Source: Oceanospirillum maris DSM 6286
GTDB taxonomy: Bacteria; Pseudomonadota; Gammaproteobacteria; Pseudomonadales; Halomonadaceae
Direction: 5' to 3'
Assembly (NCBI RefSeq): GCF_000422865.1
Contig: NZ_AUGW01000026.1
Span: 1-49,383, forward strand
DNA length: 49,383 nucleotides
Of this stretch, positions 1 to 7,815 are shown in pieces. Position 1 is the stretch's first letter, and the number at the start of each line of letters is the position of its first letter. The position numbers and the translations under genes were made by a program. The notes below the pieces were generated by a model. The model did not search any database. It worked only from the letters and a program-made list of their open reading frames with translations, and was not told where the DNA came from.

Positions 1-297
1 TGGCCGTTTACTTCAAGTACCCAGAGCAGGTGCGCAAAGCGATTTACACGACCAATGCGGTTGAGGCAGTACACCGCCAGTTCCGCAAACTGACCAAGAC
101 CAAGGGAGGCTTCGCCAATGAAAACGCGTTGCTCAAACTGCTGTACGCCGGTATGTTAAAAGCATCAGAAAAGTGGACGCATCCGGTGCAAAACTGGAAT
201 CTGACGCTATCGCAGCTGAGCATCCACTTCGAAGGACGGATCGACGGTTACGTAGATCTGTAAGCAATGGGTGACACAGAACTATGAACACCCTCTT
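1..297 (+). mobile_element. Right end of an IS256-family insertion sequence
   Basis: The window opens inside an IS256-type element. It holds the last part of the transposase, then about 35 bases of non-coding end. The sequence around 269-297 (TGACACAGAACTATGAACAC) resembles the terminal inverted repeat of this family, whose ends usually read close to ACACAGAA-TT-TGACA. The left end and the target duplication lie outside the window, so whether the copy is complete cannot be judged. The exact right boundary is an estimate. Confidence 0.75.
3..263 (+). CDS. IS256-family (mutator-type) transposase, C-terminal part
   Basis: The frame is open from the window edge and ends at a TAA at 261-263, giving the last 86 residues of a DDE transposase. 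The signature near the start, KAIYTTNAVEAVHRQFRK, is the conserved segment containing the catalytic Glu of IS256/MULE-type transposases, which cut and paste the element. The tail (WTHPVQNWNLTLSQLSIHFEGR) is also typical of the family. The first two catalytic Asp residues would lie upstream. The gene is cut by the window edge and shows no internal frameshift here. Confidence 0.9.
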   Translation, partial: AVYFKYPEQVRKAIYTTNAVEAVHRQFRKLTKTKGGFANENALLKLLYAGMLKASEKWTHPVQNWNLTLSQLSIHFEGRIDGYVDL

Positions 298-331
298 GAG
301 GAGTGGCAAGAATTGATCTACATATTGTTTT

Positions 332-1201
332 TCAATTTTTTATATATTTGTCTAAAGCTATATAGACCATATGGGCATAAGCCATAAGGTAACGGTTAAG
401 CTCATCTACAATGTTTTTATGATGTCCAGGTAGCCCAGAGTCGATAGGTCTTTCCAGAAGCAGTATCTTATCTTCAAAGTAGTCTCTACCAAAAAAATAC
501 AAAATATAATTCCTATATTCATCTGCTATCTGACCCTTTTTTGATAATCCGCATTTCTCAAATATTTTATTTGAGAAATCATCCTTATTTTTGACCCGAC
601 CGCCATTATGGACAATGATATGCCTAAACATTTCAATCATAGCAATGGCGAATCCAAGATCAATATTAAGACTATTATTACTCTCAGCATCATTAATAAT
701 TGGAAGAACTTTCTTTAAATCTTTAATTATTGCTTTTGGACCACCTTTTTTTCTTTTAGCCTGTTCCAAAAACCATTTGAAATTTTTCCCTTCTATTTCT
801 TGGAACCTTATATTCCCGAAGTCCCCTAAAGGCCATAAATTGTGATTATGATAGGCAGCACATGCGTAGATACCTTCTAGGAAATCTTCAAATTCCTCAT
901 ACGCCTCCGCTAATATCCATTGATACTGACGGTTTTTGTGAACGTATGTTGAGAGTTCTTTTTCTTCAATGCTTCGGTCAACATGGCTATAGAAATAATG
1001 TTCTCCCGTACCAGCAATTCTGAAAAACATATTATGAAGATCAACATATTTACTATCTATATCCGGCTGCTTTTCTCTCTCATTCTTATATAATTCTAGA
1101 GCCTTAATCTCTTTCATAAAAACGTTATCTGCTGACCTTTGCAACAATGTCAGTTGTGTCATTTTTTCTAGAAAATCTTTGAAGATTTTTTCCAGCTCCA
1201 T
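332..1201 (-). CDS. HEPN-like protein (putative RNase), accessory
   Basis: A 289-residue soluble protein, Lys/Glu rich and predicted mostly alpha-helical, with no signal peptide or membrane segment. Residues R193-X4-H198, followed by Asn-Gly-Gly, match the R-X4-6-H motif of HEPN domains, many of which are RNases in abortive-infection and toxin-antitoxin systems. That family assignment is inferred from the motif alone. An AAGGA ribosome site lies before the ATG at 1201. The gene is much richer in A and T than the phage genes and sits between an IS256 end and a Bro-N gene, which suggests separate acquisition. A non-nuclease helical protein remains possible. Confidence 0.6.
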   Translation of the reverse strand: MELEKIFKDFLEKMTQLTLLQRSADNVFMKEIKALELYKNEREKQPDIDSKYVDLHNMFFRIAGTGEHYFYSHVDRSIEEKELSTYVHKNRQYQWILAEAYEEFEDFLEGIYACAAYHNHNLWPLGDFGNIRFQEIEGKNFKWFLEQAKRKKGGPKAIIKDLKKVLPIINDAESNNSLNIDLGFAIAMIEMFRHIIVHNGGRVKNKDDFSNKIFEKCGLSKKGQIADEYRNYILYFFGRDYFEDKILLLERPIDSGLPGHHKNIVDELNRYLMAYAHMVYIALDKYIKN

Positions 1202-1280
1202 AGCCAGCTATCCTTTGTTTATTAGAGATGACAAATGCTTTTCAAGACTAACAAACACAGATCAAACCTAACATCCTAAT

Positions 1281-1799
1281 TTAATATCTCATCTCCAACA
1301 AAAGCTCAAACTGCAGCTGTTTCTGTTCCAGATCACCTTCCAGCACGGGCTTTGCCCGTTTCCAGCTGTTCAGACCTGCTCCGCAGCTGCTTGCCCGGTT
1401 GCGTCCCTCTTCCAGCCGCTCGGCTGCCCGTTGATAAGCTTCGCGGGCTTTCTCTGTGCCGTTGTGAAAGTCATCAATCAGATCCAGTACCCAGCGGCGG
1501 AAGCCTTTGGCTTTTTCGGTACGGGCAAACATGGCGATAAGGTGGGCACCACGAAGGGAGAAGACACGGACTTCACGCATCTGACCTGCACCCGCAATTT
1601 GCGGGTGCAGGTCAGGAAGACTAATCAGCGTTGACATTGTGGCTGTAAATTCATCCTTGTTGCGCTGATAGATCTCACTGACACGATCACCGCCCTTTTT
1701 ATAGCCCAAGGCTGCACCGATCTGGGTACCACGCATCCAGATCTGATTTTCATGGCGGATAAACTCAATTTGGGTGTTATCAAAGGTCATTTTTTCCAT
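1281..1799 (-). CDS. Bro-N domain phage protein (antirepressor-like)
   Basis: A 172-residue protein. The first 110 residues match the Bro-N fold (FDNTQIEFIRHENQIWMRG, then LGYKKGGDRVSEIYQRN and VRVFSLRGAHLIAMFARTEKAKGFRRWVLD). Bro-N proteins bind DNA and commonly act as prophage antirepressors. The start at 1799 is preferred over an upstream one because GAGGAA lies 8 nt before it and homology begins there. The C-terminal 45 residues are polar and lack an identifiable second domain. The Bro-N core carries an unusual insert encoded by a 35-nt palindrome at 1581-1615. Its own promoter would lie in the terminator-rich stretch upstream. Confidence 0.8.
   Translation of the reverse strand: MEKMTFDNTQIEFIRHENQIWMRGTQIGAALGYKKGGDRVSEIYQRNKDEFTATMSTLISLPDLHPQIAGAGQMREVRVFSLRGAHLIAMFARTEKAKGFRRWVLDLIDDFHNGTEKAREAYQRAAERLEEGRNRASSCGAGLNSWKRAKPVLEGDLEQKQLQFELLLEMRY
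1581..1615. repeat. Near-perfect 35-nt palindrome inside the Bro-N gene
   Basis: Two 17-base arms are exactly complementary around a single central base at 1598. The left arm is CTGACCTGCACCCGCAA, the right arm TTGCGGGTGCAGGTCAG. It encodes the residues PDLHPQIAGAGQ, where related Bro-N proteins usually have a short loop. The GC-rich arms would form a very stable hairpin in either DNA strand or in the mRNA. Confidence 0.9.
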
Positions 1800-1913
1800 T
1801 GTGACGTTCCTCGTGTTTTCTGAATAAAGGATGCAGCCGCGCCGGTGGAAAACACCGAGCACCGGCCTTTCGGGAGCTACCCTAGGCTGCATACAAAACG
1901 AACAGGCATAAAA

Positions 1914-1934
1914 AAACCGCCTGAGTGGCGGTTT
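1914..1934 (-). terminator. Rho-independent terminator, distal of a tandem pair
   Basis: Read on the minus strand, an 8-bp stem (AAACCGCC/GGCGGTTT) closes a 5-nt loop and runs into a seven-base U tract. It follows the nucleotidyltransferase operon and precedes the Bro-N gene, so it should isolate the two. It resembles its neighbour at 1998-2020 closely enough to suggest duplication. Confidence 0.75.
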
Positions 1935-1997
1935 GGGTTTGGTGTGTCAGCTGCGTACCGAACATGGGTACACAGGTCTGTTTTGTCCGGACGAAAA

Positions 1998-2020
1998 AAA
2001 ACCGCCGAGTGGGCGGTTTT
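1998..2020 (-). terminator. Rho-independent terminator after the nucleotidyltransferase gene
   Basis: A 9-bp stem (AAAACCGCC/GGCGGTTTT) with a 5-nt loop is followed on the minus strand by a run of U. It begins about 20 nt past the stop codon of the gene ending at 2040. Confidence 0.8.
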
Positions 2021-2039
2021 GTGTCGTCATTTTTCGTAT

Positions 2040-2738
2040 CTAAGTCATGGTGCCTAAAAGCTGTTCCGCTTGAACTTTAATCAGGTCGTCAGCCCAGTCC
2101 GGTTTCATCAGGACGTTTGCAGCGGCTTCCTGATACTTTTCAGGATTTGCCAATACATCCTGTAATGCAGACTTGAGTGCCGGAAGGATGACACGTTCGC
2201 CATATTCAGCCTCTGCGGCTGCAATTGCCACAGCGGGAATCTCACCCCATTGCCGATACATGGCTAAAATATCGAAGATATCTTTATAGGGCGGGTTACC
2301 CCACCTATCGGCATTGGCCATCAGCTTGGTTGCAAAACATGATGTATGATCCAGGCAGGGCACGGGAAATACATCAGGTGCTACCTCCCAGTGGATATCA
2401 CACTGTTTAAAGTTAACGAACTCCAGTTTGATGGTGCAGCCCTCATAATCAATAAGGGTTCGGACTGCATCACGATCCGCCCGAATTTCCCGTGGGTATT
2501 CAAAGTCACTTTTAACCAGTTGCCCCAAACTAACGTTGGTTACCTGTTGCCTGACAGCACGGTAAGACGCTTGGGTTGGGCACAGAAAATCAATATCAAC
2601 TGACTCTCTGAATTCGTCGATTTCAAGCGCGATCCGGGTTCCGCCACCAAAAACGATGTCATTGGCGCAAAAAAAATCAGCATTAAATTGCTTTAATGCT
2701 GATCCGATTATTCTGTGATGTGCTACATCGTATTGCAT
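2040..2738 (-). CDS. AbiEii/AbiGii-type nucleotidyltransferase (putative toxin)
   Basis: A 232-residue protein with the nucleotidyltransferase signature FGGGTRIALEI at residues 30-40, followed by the metal-binding D48-X-D50. This matches AbiEii/AbiGii toxins, which transfer nucleotides to targets such as tRNA ends and stop growth or phage infection. Length is shorter than classical AbiEii (about 300 residues), as in many compact relatives. It starts 6 nt after the stop of the 75-aa gene upstream, so the two are almost certainly one operon. Tandem terminators follow it. Activity as a toxin is inferred from the family only. Confidence 0.8.
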   Translation of the reverse strand: MQYDVAHHRIIGSALKQFNADFFCANDIVFGGGTRIALEIDEFRESVDIDFLCPTQASYRAVRQQVTNVSLGQLVKSDFEYPREIRADRDAVRTLIDYEGCTIKLEFVNFKQCDIHWEVAPDVFPVPCLDHTSCFATKLMANADRWGNPPYKDIFDILAMYRQWGEIPAVAIAAAEAEYGERVILPALKSALQDVLANPEKYQEAAANVLMKPDWADDLIKVQAEQLLGTMT

Positions 2739-2744
2739 AGTAAC

Positions 2745-2972
2745 CTACATAGCAGGCATGAAGCGCCCTTTGCCGTATTCCTGAGTCAGCCTTTCAATCA
2801 GCTGTTGTTCTTCAGCTTCAAGCGCATTTGGATCAACATATTTCCAACGACGCTCATAAATATCAAAGGCAAAATCAGGGTCAATCAGCTTAGCGTGAAA
2901 ATCCCACAAGATGTGGTCAAGTTCAGGGTAACGGGTGCGATCAACCATGTTTTTTAATGCTGTTTTTAACAT
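2745..2972 (-). CDS. Small partner of the nucleotidyltransferase (putative antitoxin)
   Basis: A 75-residue acidic, helical protein rich in aromatic residues, not recognised as a named family. It is preceded by GGGAGG 6 nt before the ATG, a strong ribosome site. It is the first gene of a two-gene operon with the AbiEii-like enzyme and has the size and position of an antitoxin or cofactor. It does not resemble the AbiEi winged-helix antitoxin, which is larger. If the pair is a toxin-antitoxin system it would be a variant with a different antitoxin. Confidence 0.6.
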   Translation of the reverse strand: MLKTALKNMVDRTRYPELDHILWDFHAKLIDPDFAFDIYERRWKYVDPNALEAEEQQLIERLTQEYGKGRFMPAM

Positions 2973-3011
2973 GACAACCTCCCTTGATTTTTCATGCTAA
3001 ACGGTTAACTT

Positions 3012-3033
3012 GAGGCGCTCACCTACGCGCCTC
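3012..3033. promoter_or_regulatory. Inverted repeat, possible operator of the toxin operon
   Basis: GAGGCGC and GCGCCTC form perfect 7-bp arms separated by 8 nt. The repeat lies in the leader between the predicted promoter and the 75-aa gene, where an autoregulating protein would bind. No T-run follows, so a terminator is less likely. Confidence 0.45.
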
Positions 3034-3044
3034 ATTTGTCACTT

Positions 3045-3072
3045 ATCCTAGTCTTAATAACTAATTTGTCAA
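3045..3072 (-). promoter_or_regulatory. Sigma-70 promoter of the nucleotidyltransferase operon
   Basis: On the minus strand a perfect -35 TTGACA (3067-3072) is followed after 16 nt by TAGGAT (3045-3050), which matches four of six -10 bases. It lies just after the portal stop codon and reads into the two-gene operon. The operon therefore does not depend on phage late transcription. Confidence 0.6.
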
Positions 3073-3087
3073 TACAAGTGTTCAGGA

Positions 3088-4596
3088 CTATTCACTATTG
3101 GATGCCTCCGGTTTTACGGGTTCCGGCTCTCGACTCCCGTAATACTCATGGTAAGAATCCGAGTTAAACACCAACCCTAGCGCTCTGTTCTCTTCGATCT
3201 CCCGCGCCCGCTGACGTTTAACCGCCTGCGGGTTTTTACCCTGCCCGCGAATCACTTCGGATTCGGTGCCAAAGCCACCGCGTACCAGCTCCCGGTTGCC
3301 GTTGGCCTCTTTGGCCGGGTCGATCCACGGCATGGTGGGCGGCTGGTAATAGGCCATCAGCACGGTGCGTATATCCAGATCTGCCGGTGGTACGTGCCTG
3401 CCACACAGAATTGAGATCTGCACATAACGACGAAAAATAGGCCGTACCCACTGGTTAATAAAGGCGTTCGACAACACGCCATAACTGATAAAGCTATCCA
3501 CCAATTCTTGCCGTTGGGCGCTGTAGCTGCCTTCGTATTTTTTGGAGACGGTGGAAAAGTTAACACCTCCTGCAGCAGCGCAAATTGCCCGCATCATGGT
3601 GTCCCGAAACGACTGCAGCATGGGGCTAGGCCGATTCGATTCAATGGTGCCTACATCTTCACCGGGGCGTAGGTCATCAAAGATGGTACCCGGTGAGATC
3701 GGTAGTGTACGGCGTTTCTCTGCTTTATCGCCTGGGTCGTCGTAATCCGTGGTATCGCCTTTGCGGATATAAAAGGCCATGGCAGCACTGATTCGGGCGG
3801 CGACCTGTTCGGACTCTTCATAGTTCTGCAGGCCACCAAACCGCTGCAGGGATGAGGCAAAAATACTTACTCCACGGCGACTATGCAGGCGCTTCACCTG
3901 TTTAAGGTGCAGCATGAAGTCTGCTGGTACCGCCCGTGTTTTCAGACTGGTGGCGAACATGCCGCCGGGATGATTCAGGTACAGATGAAACGCCGTGGGT
4001 TGCTGCCACTGGTTCACCTGAATACCCTGATAGATGCCGTTGCCCGGCTCTGTTTTGCCCATTGGCAAAAAGTCCGGTTCCATCACCTGCAGGGTAAAGG
4101 GCACCTGTGTATTGGGGTGATTAAAGCCGGAGATACGGCCAATTAGCTGTTCACCCAGACATTCACCATCCCGCAGCCAGGTACGACAAACCAGCCGTTC
4201 TACTTCTGAGCGTGACCATTGGCCGGTGGTTTCCATCTTAAGAGACCACTCTGCAAAGCCTTCTGCCAGCTCTTTGGCAAAGTCATCATGTACTTGCCCG
4301 GTATGATCCAACGGCATGGGCTCTACGCCGATACCATCTTTACCCACGACATTATTGACCAGCGTAGTCAGCAGGCCGTCTGCCAAATCGCTGTTTTCTT
4401 CTAGGTGTCGCGCCTGATCCCGAATGGATTCCGCTCCACGGGAGATGCTGGCGTTGGCATCTCCCCGTGATCGCTCGACTTTATGCGTCCGTGAGGGCAC
4501 TGCAGCCTGATACGCCGCCAAGCCGGAGCGCATCCGCTGTCGGGACAGCGCCCACTTTGGTGAGACCGCTGCAATTGTTTTATCTAAAAGGTTCAT
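3088..4596 (-). CDS. Phage portal protein, lambda gpB type
   Basis: A 502-residue protein matching lambda-family portals from its start (basic N-terminus, then a segment near residues 60-90 on undergoing head assembly) to the C-terminal region. Lambda gpB is 533 residues, so this copy is close to full length. The portal forms the dodecameric ring at one head vertex through which DNA is packaged. It begins 8 nt after gpW and directly follows TerL and gpW, as in lambda. In lambda the protease/scaffold gene C comes next. Here the phage genes stop and an unrelated operon follows. Confidence 0.9.
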   Translation of the reverse strand: MNLLDKTIAAVSPKWALSRQRMRSGLAAYQAAVPSRTHKVERSRGDANASISRGAESIRDQARHLEENSDLADGLLTTLVNNVVGKDGIGVEPMPLDHTGQVHDDFAKELAEGFAEWSLKMETTGQWSRSEVERLVCRTWLRDGECLGEQLIGRISGFNHPNTQVPFTLQVMEPDFLPMGKTEPGNGIYQGIQVNQWQQPTAFHLYLNHPGGMFATSLKTRAVPADFMLHLKQVKRLHSRRGVSIFASSLQRFGGLQNYEESEQVAARISAAMAFYIRKGDTTDYDDPGDKAEKRRTLPISPGTIFDDLRPGEDVGTIESNRPSPMLQSFRDTMMRAICAAAGGVNFSTVSKKYEGSYSAQRQELVDSFISYGVLSNAFINQWVRPIFRRYVQISILCGRHVPPADLDIRTVLMAYYQPPTMPWIDPAKEANGNRELVRGGFGTESEVIRGQGKNPQAVKRQRAREIEENRALGLVFNSDSYHEYYGSREPEPVKPEASNSE

Positions 4597-4604
4597 AACA
4601 AGAC

Positions 4605-4826
4605 CTATTCAAAACGTGCCAGTGCAGGACTCTGACGATTTGACGAAACAGAAAGACGATTCACGGCTCTTTGCCATTCTTTACGACCGGTGCGGATCTC
4701 TGCCAGATTCGCCCGCTCCCAGGTGCGGCCATCTTTGGTCATGGACTGCCCTTTCAGCACTGCTTTTTCAGCATCGATATAAAACTGCAGCATATCTCTG
4801 GCCTGCTGTAATTCGGTCATAACCAT
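4605..4826 (-). CDS. Head-tail joining protein, gpW-like
   Basis: A 73-residue protein with the compact layout of lambda gpW: an N-terminal helix (TELQQARDMLQFYIDAEKAV), a short beta pair around Ser-Met-Thr-Lys-Asp-Gly-Arg, then a second helix (LAEIRTGRKEWQRAVNRL). gpW (68 residues) fits into the portal after DNA packaging and is needed for tail attachment. The gene overlaps the terminase stop by 10 nt and has GGAG ahead of its ATG. Position between A and B homologues supports the call. Confidence 0.8.
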   Translation of the reverse strand: MVMTELQQARDMLQFYIDAEKAVLKGQSMTKDGRTWERANLAEIRTGRKEWQRAVNRLSVSSNRQSPALARFE

Positions 4827-6874
4827 GAGTCTCCATCTGAGTAGTCGCCCATCCAGTCATCCACTGGCTCTGGGTCGTGTTGTTGTTCCTGTTCATCCTG
4901 CTGGGGCTGTACCTGCGGCAGGGTGAACAAATCTACCTGACTCAGCTCCCGTTCAAGGGCGTCCCACTGCTCTGGCTTCATTAGATGTACCCGTCGTGCT
5001 CTGGCGGCATGCAGGGCGTAAACCTCGCAATCCAACACTTCATGGGGCTGGCCAGACTTTGCCTGCCAGACCATACGACCGCTTTTGTCTGGGGCTTTTA
5101 CTTCCCCTAGAATCTGATCAAAGTAGTCATCTCGGACACCTTCGTAATACAGAAAGCGTTTGATGCCTTCTGTCAGCAGCTTGAGCTTGCCTGCGATCCA
5201 GTCTTTCGCTTTGTTGGTTCCGACGATGTAGACCTTGACCCCTTTCTTATCGGCCTTGGTCGCTTTCTCCGGCTTTCGGTGATCAACAGATTTTGCTTTG
5301 GGCGTTACGAAAATTTCAGGATCAGTTTTGGCGGATGAGCCTTTAATGGCCATCACGAGGGTCTTGGGATATTGCTTGCTGCGGGTTCGCACCCAGTTGT
5401 ACACCGCGTCAGAGGTAAAACCGTCTGAAGAGTCGATGGATACAGCAGACAGAAACATCGGGTAGCCTGCTTCGGTTTTGAACTCTTGGAAGAGAAAGGC
5501 TTCCAGGTCATCCCAAACCGCATCTTTCGGATCAACGGTGGATTTATGAGCCGATAGCTCTCCCCAATAAACCAAGCGGGACAGGTCATTACGGCCCCAA
5601 GCTCTAATCACCACGGCGACACGGGCAGGGTTCCGCTGAACATCGATACCGGCGGTTAGCATCAGGCAATCACGGGGAACCACCATCTCTTCATAGCGTT
5701 GGCACAGCTCACGCAACTGTTCTGCGGTGGCGTGATCACCTTTAAATTCGTACTCTTTACCCAGTTTCTGGTTGATAAAGGTTCGGCGGGAGTTTTCATC
5801 CCCCTTAGCGGCTTTAGCTTCTGCTTCCAGATAACTTTTCACTACATCAGCGAGGCTGGTTCCGTCCATGCAGACGTAAAGCTCAGACAGATCCTGAAAC
5901 CCAACAACACCATCAAATTCTTTGGTTGCGACCCAGCCCGCATTTTTATCACCGGACTTTAAAGCGCCGTAGCAGGTATTGCGGATGTTGTTTTTCCGCT
6001 GGTTGTCATCCCATTCAAAGCCGCAGTGTGGGCAGCGATAGATAGCGGTGTTCGGCAGCGCTGTGCCGTAAATCTCATGCTGTTGGTTCTCATCGTGATC
6101 CCAATGAACATTCGACCAGTCCAGCACATGGCTGGCTTCGCAGTTGTGGCAGATAATCGGCAGTTGACGCTTATCGGACTTCTTTAGGCGCTCCGCTGTT
6201 TTGGACAGCCCCTTGATGGCGGGTGTACCGCCAATCATCATTAGTGATCCGACAAACCGCTTTAGGCGCTCTTCCAGCAGAGTAATTGCATCACCCTGAC
6301 CGGCTACGTTGTCGGTGGTGTCGTCCGGTTCCTCTACAATGGCCAAACCTACTTTGGAGGTCGATTTGACGTTACCAGGTGAGTTCGACCCCACAATTTT
6401 CAGGAATCCGCCGGGGAATGATTTGTTATCCCAGCGATTACCAGAACGCTGAGATACATCCAGCAGGGCAGCCAGTAGCTCACTGGCCTGAACGGCTGGC
6501 TTTAACTTTTCATCGTGAAAGTTTTTGCCATCGGCTGTTTTTGCAAACAGCGCCATGATGGCGATAGGCGATACACCCGCCTCGGTGATCTTTTTGAAGA
6601 TCAGCCCAAGCAACAAATAAGTCCAGCCGATCTGAGCGGCTTTCATGAGGACGATCTCTTTAACTTTAGGATCGTCTATCGCATTGGCGACACCCAAGAA
6701 GTAAGGTGTGTAGTAAAAGTCGTAGAGGCCAAAATCAGGCAGCTCGTAGTGCTCCTGCAGCCAATCAACCGTTGCCTGCTTCGCTTTCGGCTGGAAGATC
6801 TCCGCCACCTCCGACGCCAGAAATTCCAGGGCTTCGCCCATAATCTCCAACTCTTCTGATCGCAGTGGCAGCAT
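4817..6874 (-). CDS. Terminase large subunit, lambda gpA type
   Basis: A 685-residue packaging motor and nuclease. The N-terminal ATPase has a variant Walker A (KAAQIGWTYLLLG) and an acidic Walker B-like segment (VGLAIVEEPDDT). A Cys4 zinc knuckle lies mid-protein (CHNC and CPHC). The C-terminal nuclease shows Asp in GIDVQRNP and SIDSSDGF. Lambda gpA is 641 residues. The gene overlaps the small-subunit gene by about 110 nt if the ATG at 6874 is used. An alternative start at 6841, with GGAG 3-4 nt upstream, shortens the overlap. No frameshift is seen. Confidence 0.9.
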   Translation of the reverse strand: MLPLRSEELEIMGEALEFLASEVAEIFQPKAKQATVDWLQEHYELPDFGLYDFYYTPYFLGVANAIDDPKVKEIVLMKAAQIGWTYLLLGLIFKKITEAGVSPIAIMALFAKTADGKNFHDEKLKPAVQASELLAALLDVSQRSGNRWDNKSFPGGFLKIVGSNSPGNVKSTSKVGLAIVEEPDDTTDNVAGQGDAITLLEERLKRFVGSLMMIGGTPAIKGLSKTAERLKKSDKRQLPIICHNCEASHVLDWSNVHWDHDENQQHEIYGTALPNTAIYRCPHCGFEWDDNQRKNNIRNTCYGALKSGDKNAGWVATKEFDGVVGFQDLSELYVCMDGTSLADVVKSYLEAEAKAAKGDENSRRTFINQKLGKEYEFKGDHATAEQLRELCQRYEEMVVPRDCLMLTAGIDVQRNPARVAVVIRAWGRNDLSRLVYWGELSAHKSTVDPKDAVWDDLEAFLFQEFKTEAGYPMFLSAVSIDSSDGFTSDAVYNWVRTRSKQYPKTLVMAIKGSSAKTDPEIFVTPKAKSVDHRKPEKATKADKKGVKVYIVGTNKAKDWIAGKLKLLTEGIKRFLYYEGVRDDYFDQILGEVKAPDKSGRMVWQAKSGQPHEVLDCEVYALHAARARRVHLMKPEQWDALERELSQVDLFTLPQVQPQQDEQEQQHDPEPVDDWMGDYSDGDSWL

Positions 6875-7292
6875 GTTTTTCTATAACCTCTGGCGGTACT
6901 GTTACACCGCACTGACTCTCTATATCCGCAACCATTCGGCTGACCGCAGCGGAATATTCCCGTACGGCAAAGCTGGCCCAATTCGACAGCAACGCATGGG
7001 CCTCTGCTTTAACAATCAGGTTGCCTGCTTTCTCATGCAGAGATAGTCGCTTCATGGCGGCAGTCGCTTTCATATCTTCGGTGCGGGCTTCCTGAAATCC
7101 TTCCTGATCATTTCGCCCTGCCGCCTGCCGCCTTAACTCTTCAACGTAATCAAGAAGCCAGTGCCAATAAGAATCACCAGGGGTTAACAACCCTGATTTA
7201 ACCCGTTTAGAAACTGACGGCTGAGAGATACCAACCAGACCAGCAAAGCCAGACTGAGTGGCTTCAGCCTCTAGACATTCAAAGCCTGCCAT
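6765..7292 (-). CDS. Terminase small subunit, Nu1-like
   Basis: A 175-residue protein starting at 7292, chosen because AAGGAG lies 6 nt ahead and the N-terminus then resembles a helix-turn-helix (GFAGLVGISQPSVSKRVKSG). Small terminase subunits bind the cos or pac site and recruit the large subunit. The helical middle region and position directly before gpA agree. The C-terminal end, Gly-rich, overlaps TerL in another frame. Confidence 0.75.
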   Translation of the reverse strand: MAGFECLEAEATQSGFAGLVGISQPSVSKRVKSGLLTPGDSYWHWLLDYVEELRRQAAGRNDQEGFQEARTEDMKATAAMKRLSLHEKAGNLIVKAEAHALLSNWASFAVREYSAAVSRMVADIESQCGVTVPPEVIEKHAATAIRRVGDYGRSPGISGVGGGGDLPAESEAGNG

Positions 7293-7342
7293 AAGAAACT
7301 CCTTATCATTCAGAGAGTTATTATTATAACCCCCTCCAAAAT

Positions 7343-7531
7343 TTACCCATCTCCACAAAGCCTGCGGTCTTCTGCCCCGTACACTGTAAATCCGAGAAAA
7401 GGACCCGCTGTTTTCTGGGAGAAGCCCGAGAACAAAAGAGACACCGGACAGCTAAGCCATCCGGTGCCTGCCCAAGCACAGGCAATAGTGCAGAGCAGAG
7501 AAAGAGGCAACAGGATCAGCCGCTTTTCCAA
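7343..7531 (-). CDS. Small lysis-region ORF with signal-like N-terminus
   Basis: A 62-residue ORF overlapping the end of the holin gene by 16 nt. It begins with MEKR, then a hydrophobic stretch ending in Thr-Ile-Ala-Cys, which could be a lipobox or signal-peptide end. In lambdoid phages the slot between lysozyme and terminase holds the spanin genes Rz/Rz1, and Rz1 is a small lipoprotein. The remainder is not Pro-rich as Rz1 usually is, and no Rz-like inner-membrane spanin is visible. The ORF may be spurious. Confidence 0.35.
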   Translation of the reverse strand: MEKRLILLPLSLLCTIACAWAGTGWLSCPVSLLFSGFSQKTAGPFLGFTVYGAEDRRLCGDG

Positions 7532-7815
7532 TGCCGAGCCTTATGCTCGAACAACTCAAACAGCCGCACATTCATAAAGCCCGCACCACCAGCGGCTGCA
7601 CCCGCCGCATAAATGGAGTAGCCCAGCTCCGTGACGATCATCACTGCCAGTGACCCCGTCAGCAGTGCCAGACAAAGATGCAGGATGAACGCTAGAACGT
7701 GCCACTTACGCCGTCCCGTATGAACTCCATGCAGAAAGTCCAACGCACCCGCCACCACCGCAAACATCCCCAGTGCCAACATCTGCAGCCAGTTATTCGG
7801 ATTGCTTGGCATCAT
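7516..7815 (-). CDS. Phage holin, three membrane segments
   Basis: A 99-residue membrane protein with hydrophobic segments at about residues 10-25, 38-60 and 64-82 and a charged C-terminal tail (FEHKARHWKS). This matches phage holin families such as LydA-like proteins. Holins form timed lesions that release the lysozyme. The start overlaps the lysozyme gene by 23 nt, so translation is probably coupled. The Met pair at the start gives a choice of two initiators. Confidence 0.8.
   Translation of the reverse strand: MMPSNPNNWLQMLALGMFAVVAGALDFLHGVHTGRRKWHVLAFILHLCLALLTGSLAVMIVTELGYSIYAAGAAAGGAGFMNVRLFELFEHKARHWKSG

Noticed and set aside
1-3000. Search for the second attachment half (copy of the tRNA-Val 3' end) at the left
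   Set aside because: No match to the tRNA 3' segment was seen by eye, so no left prophage boundary is claimed.
6515-6859. 114-codon plus-strand frame over the terminase gene
   Set aside because: Fully antisense to conserved terminase ATPase codons.
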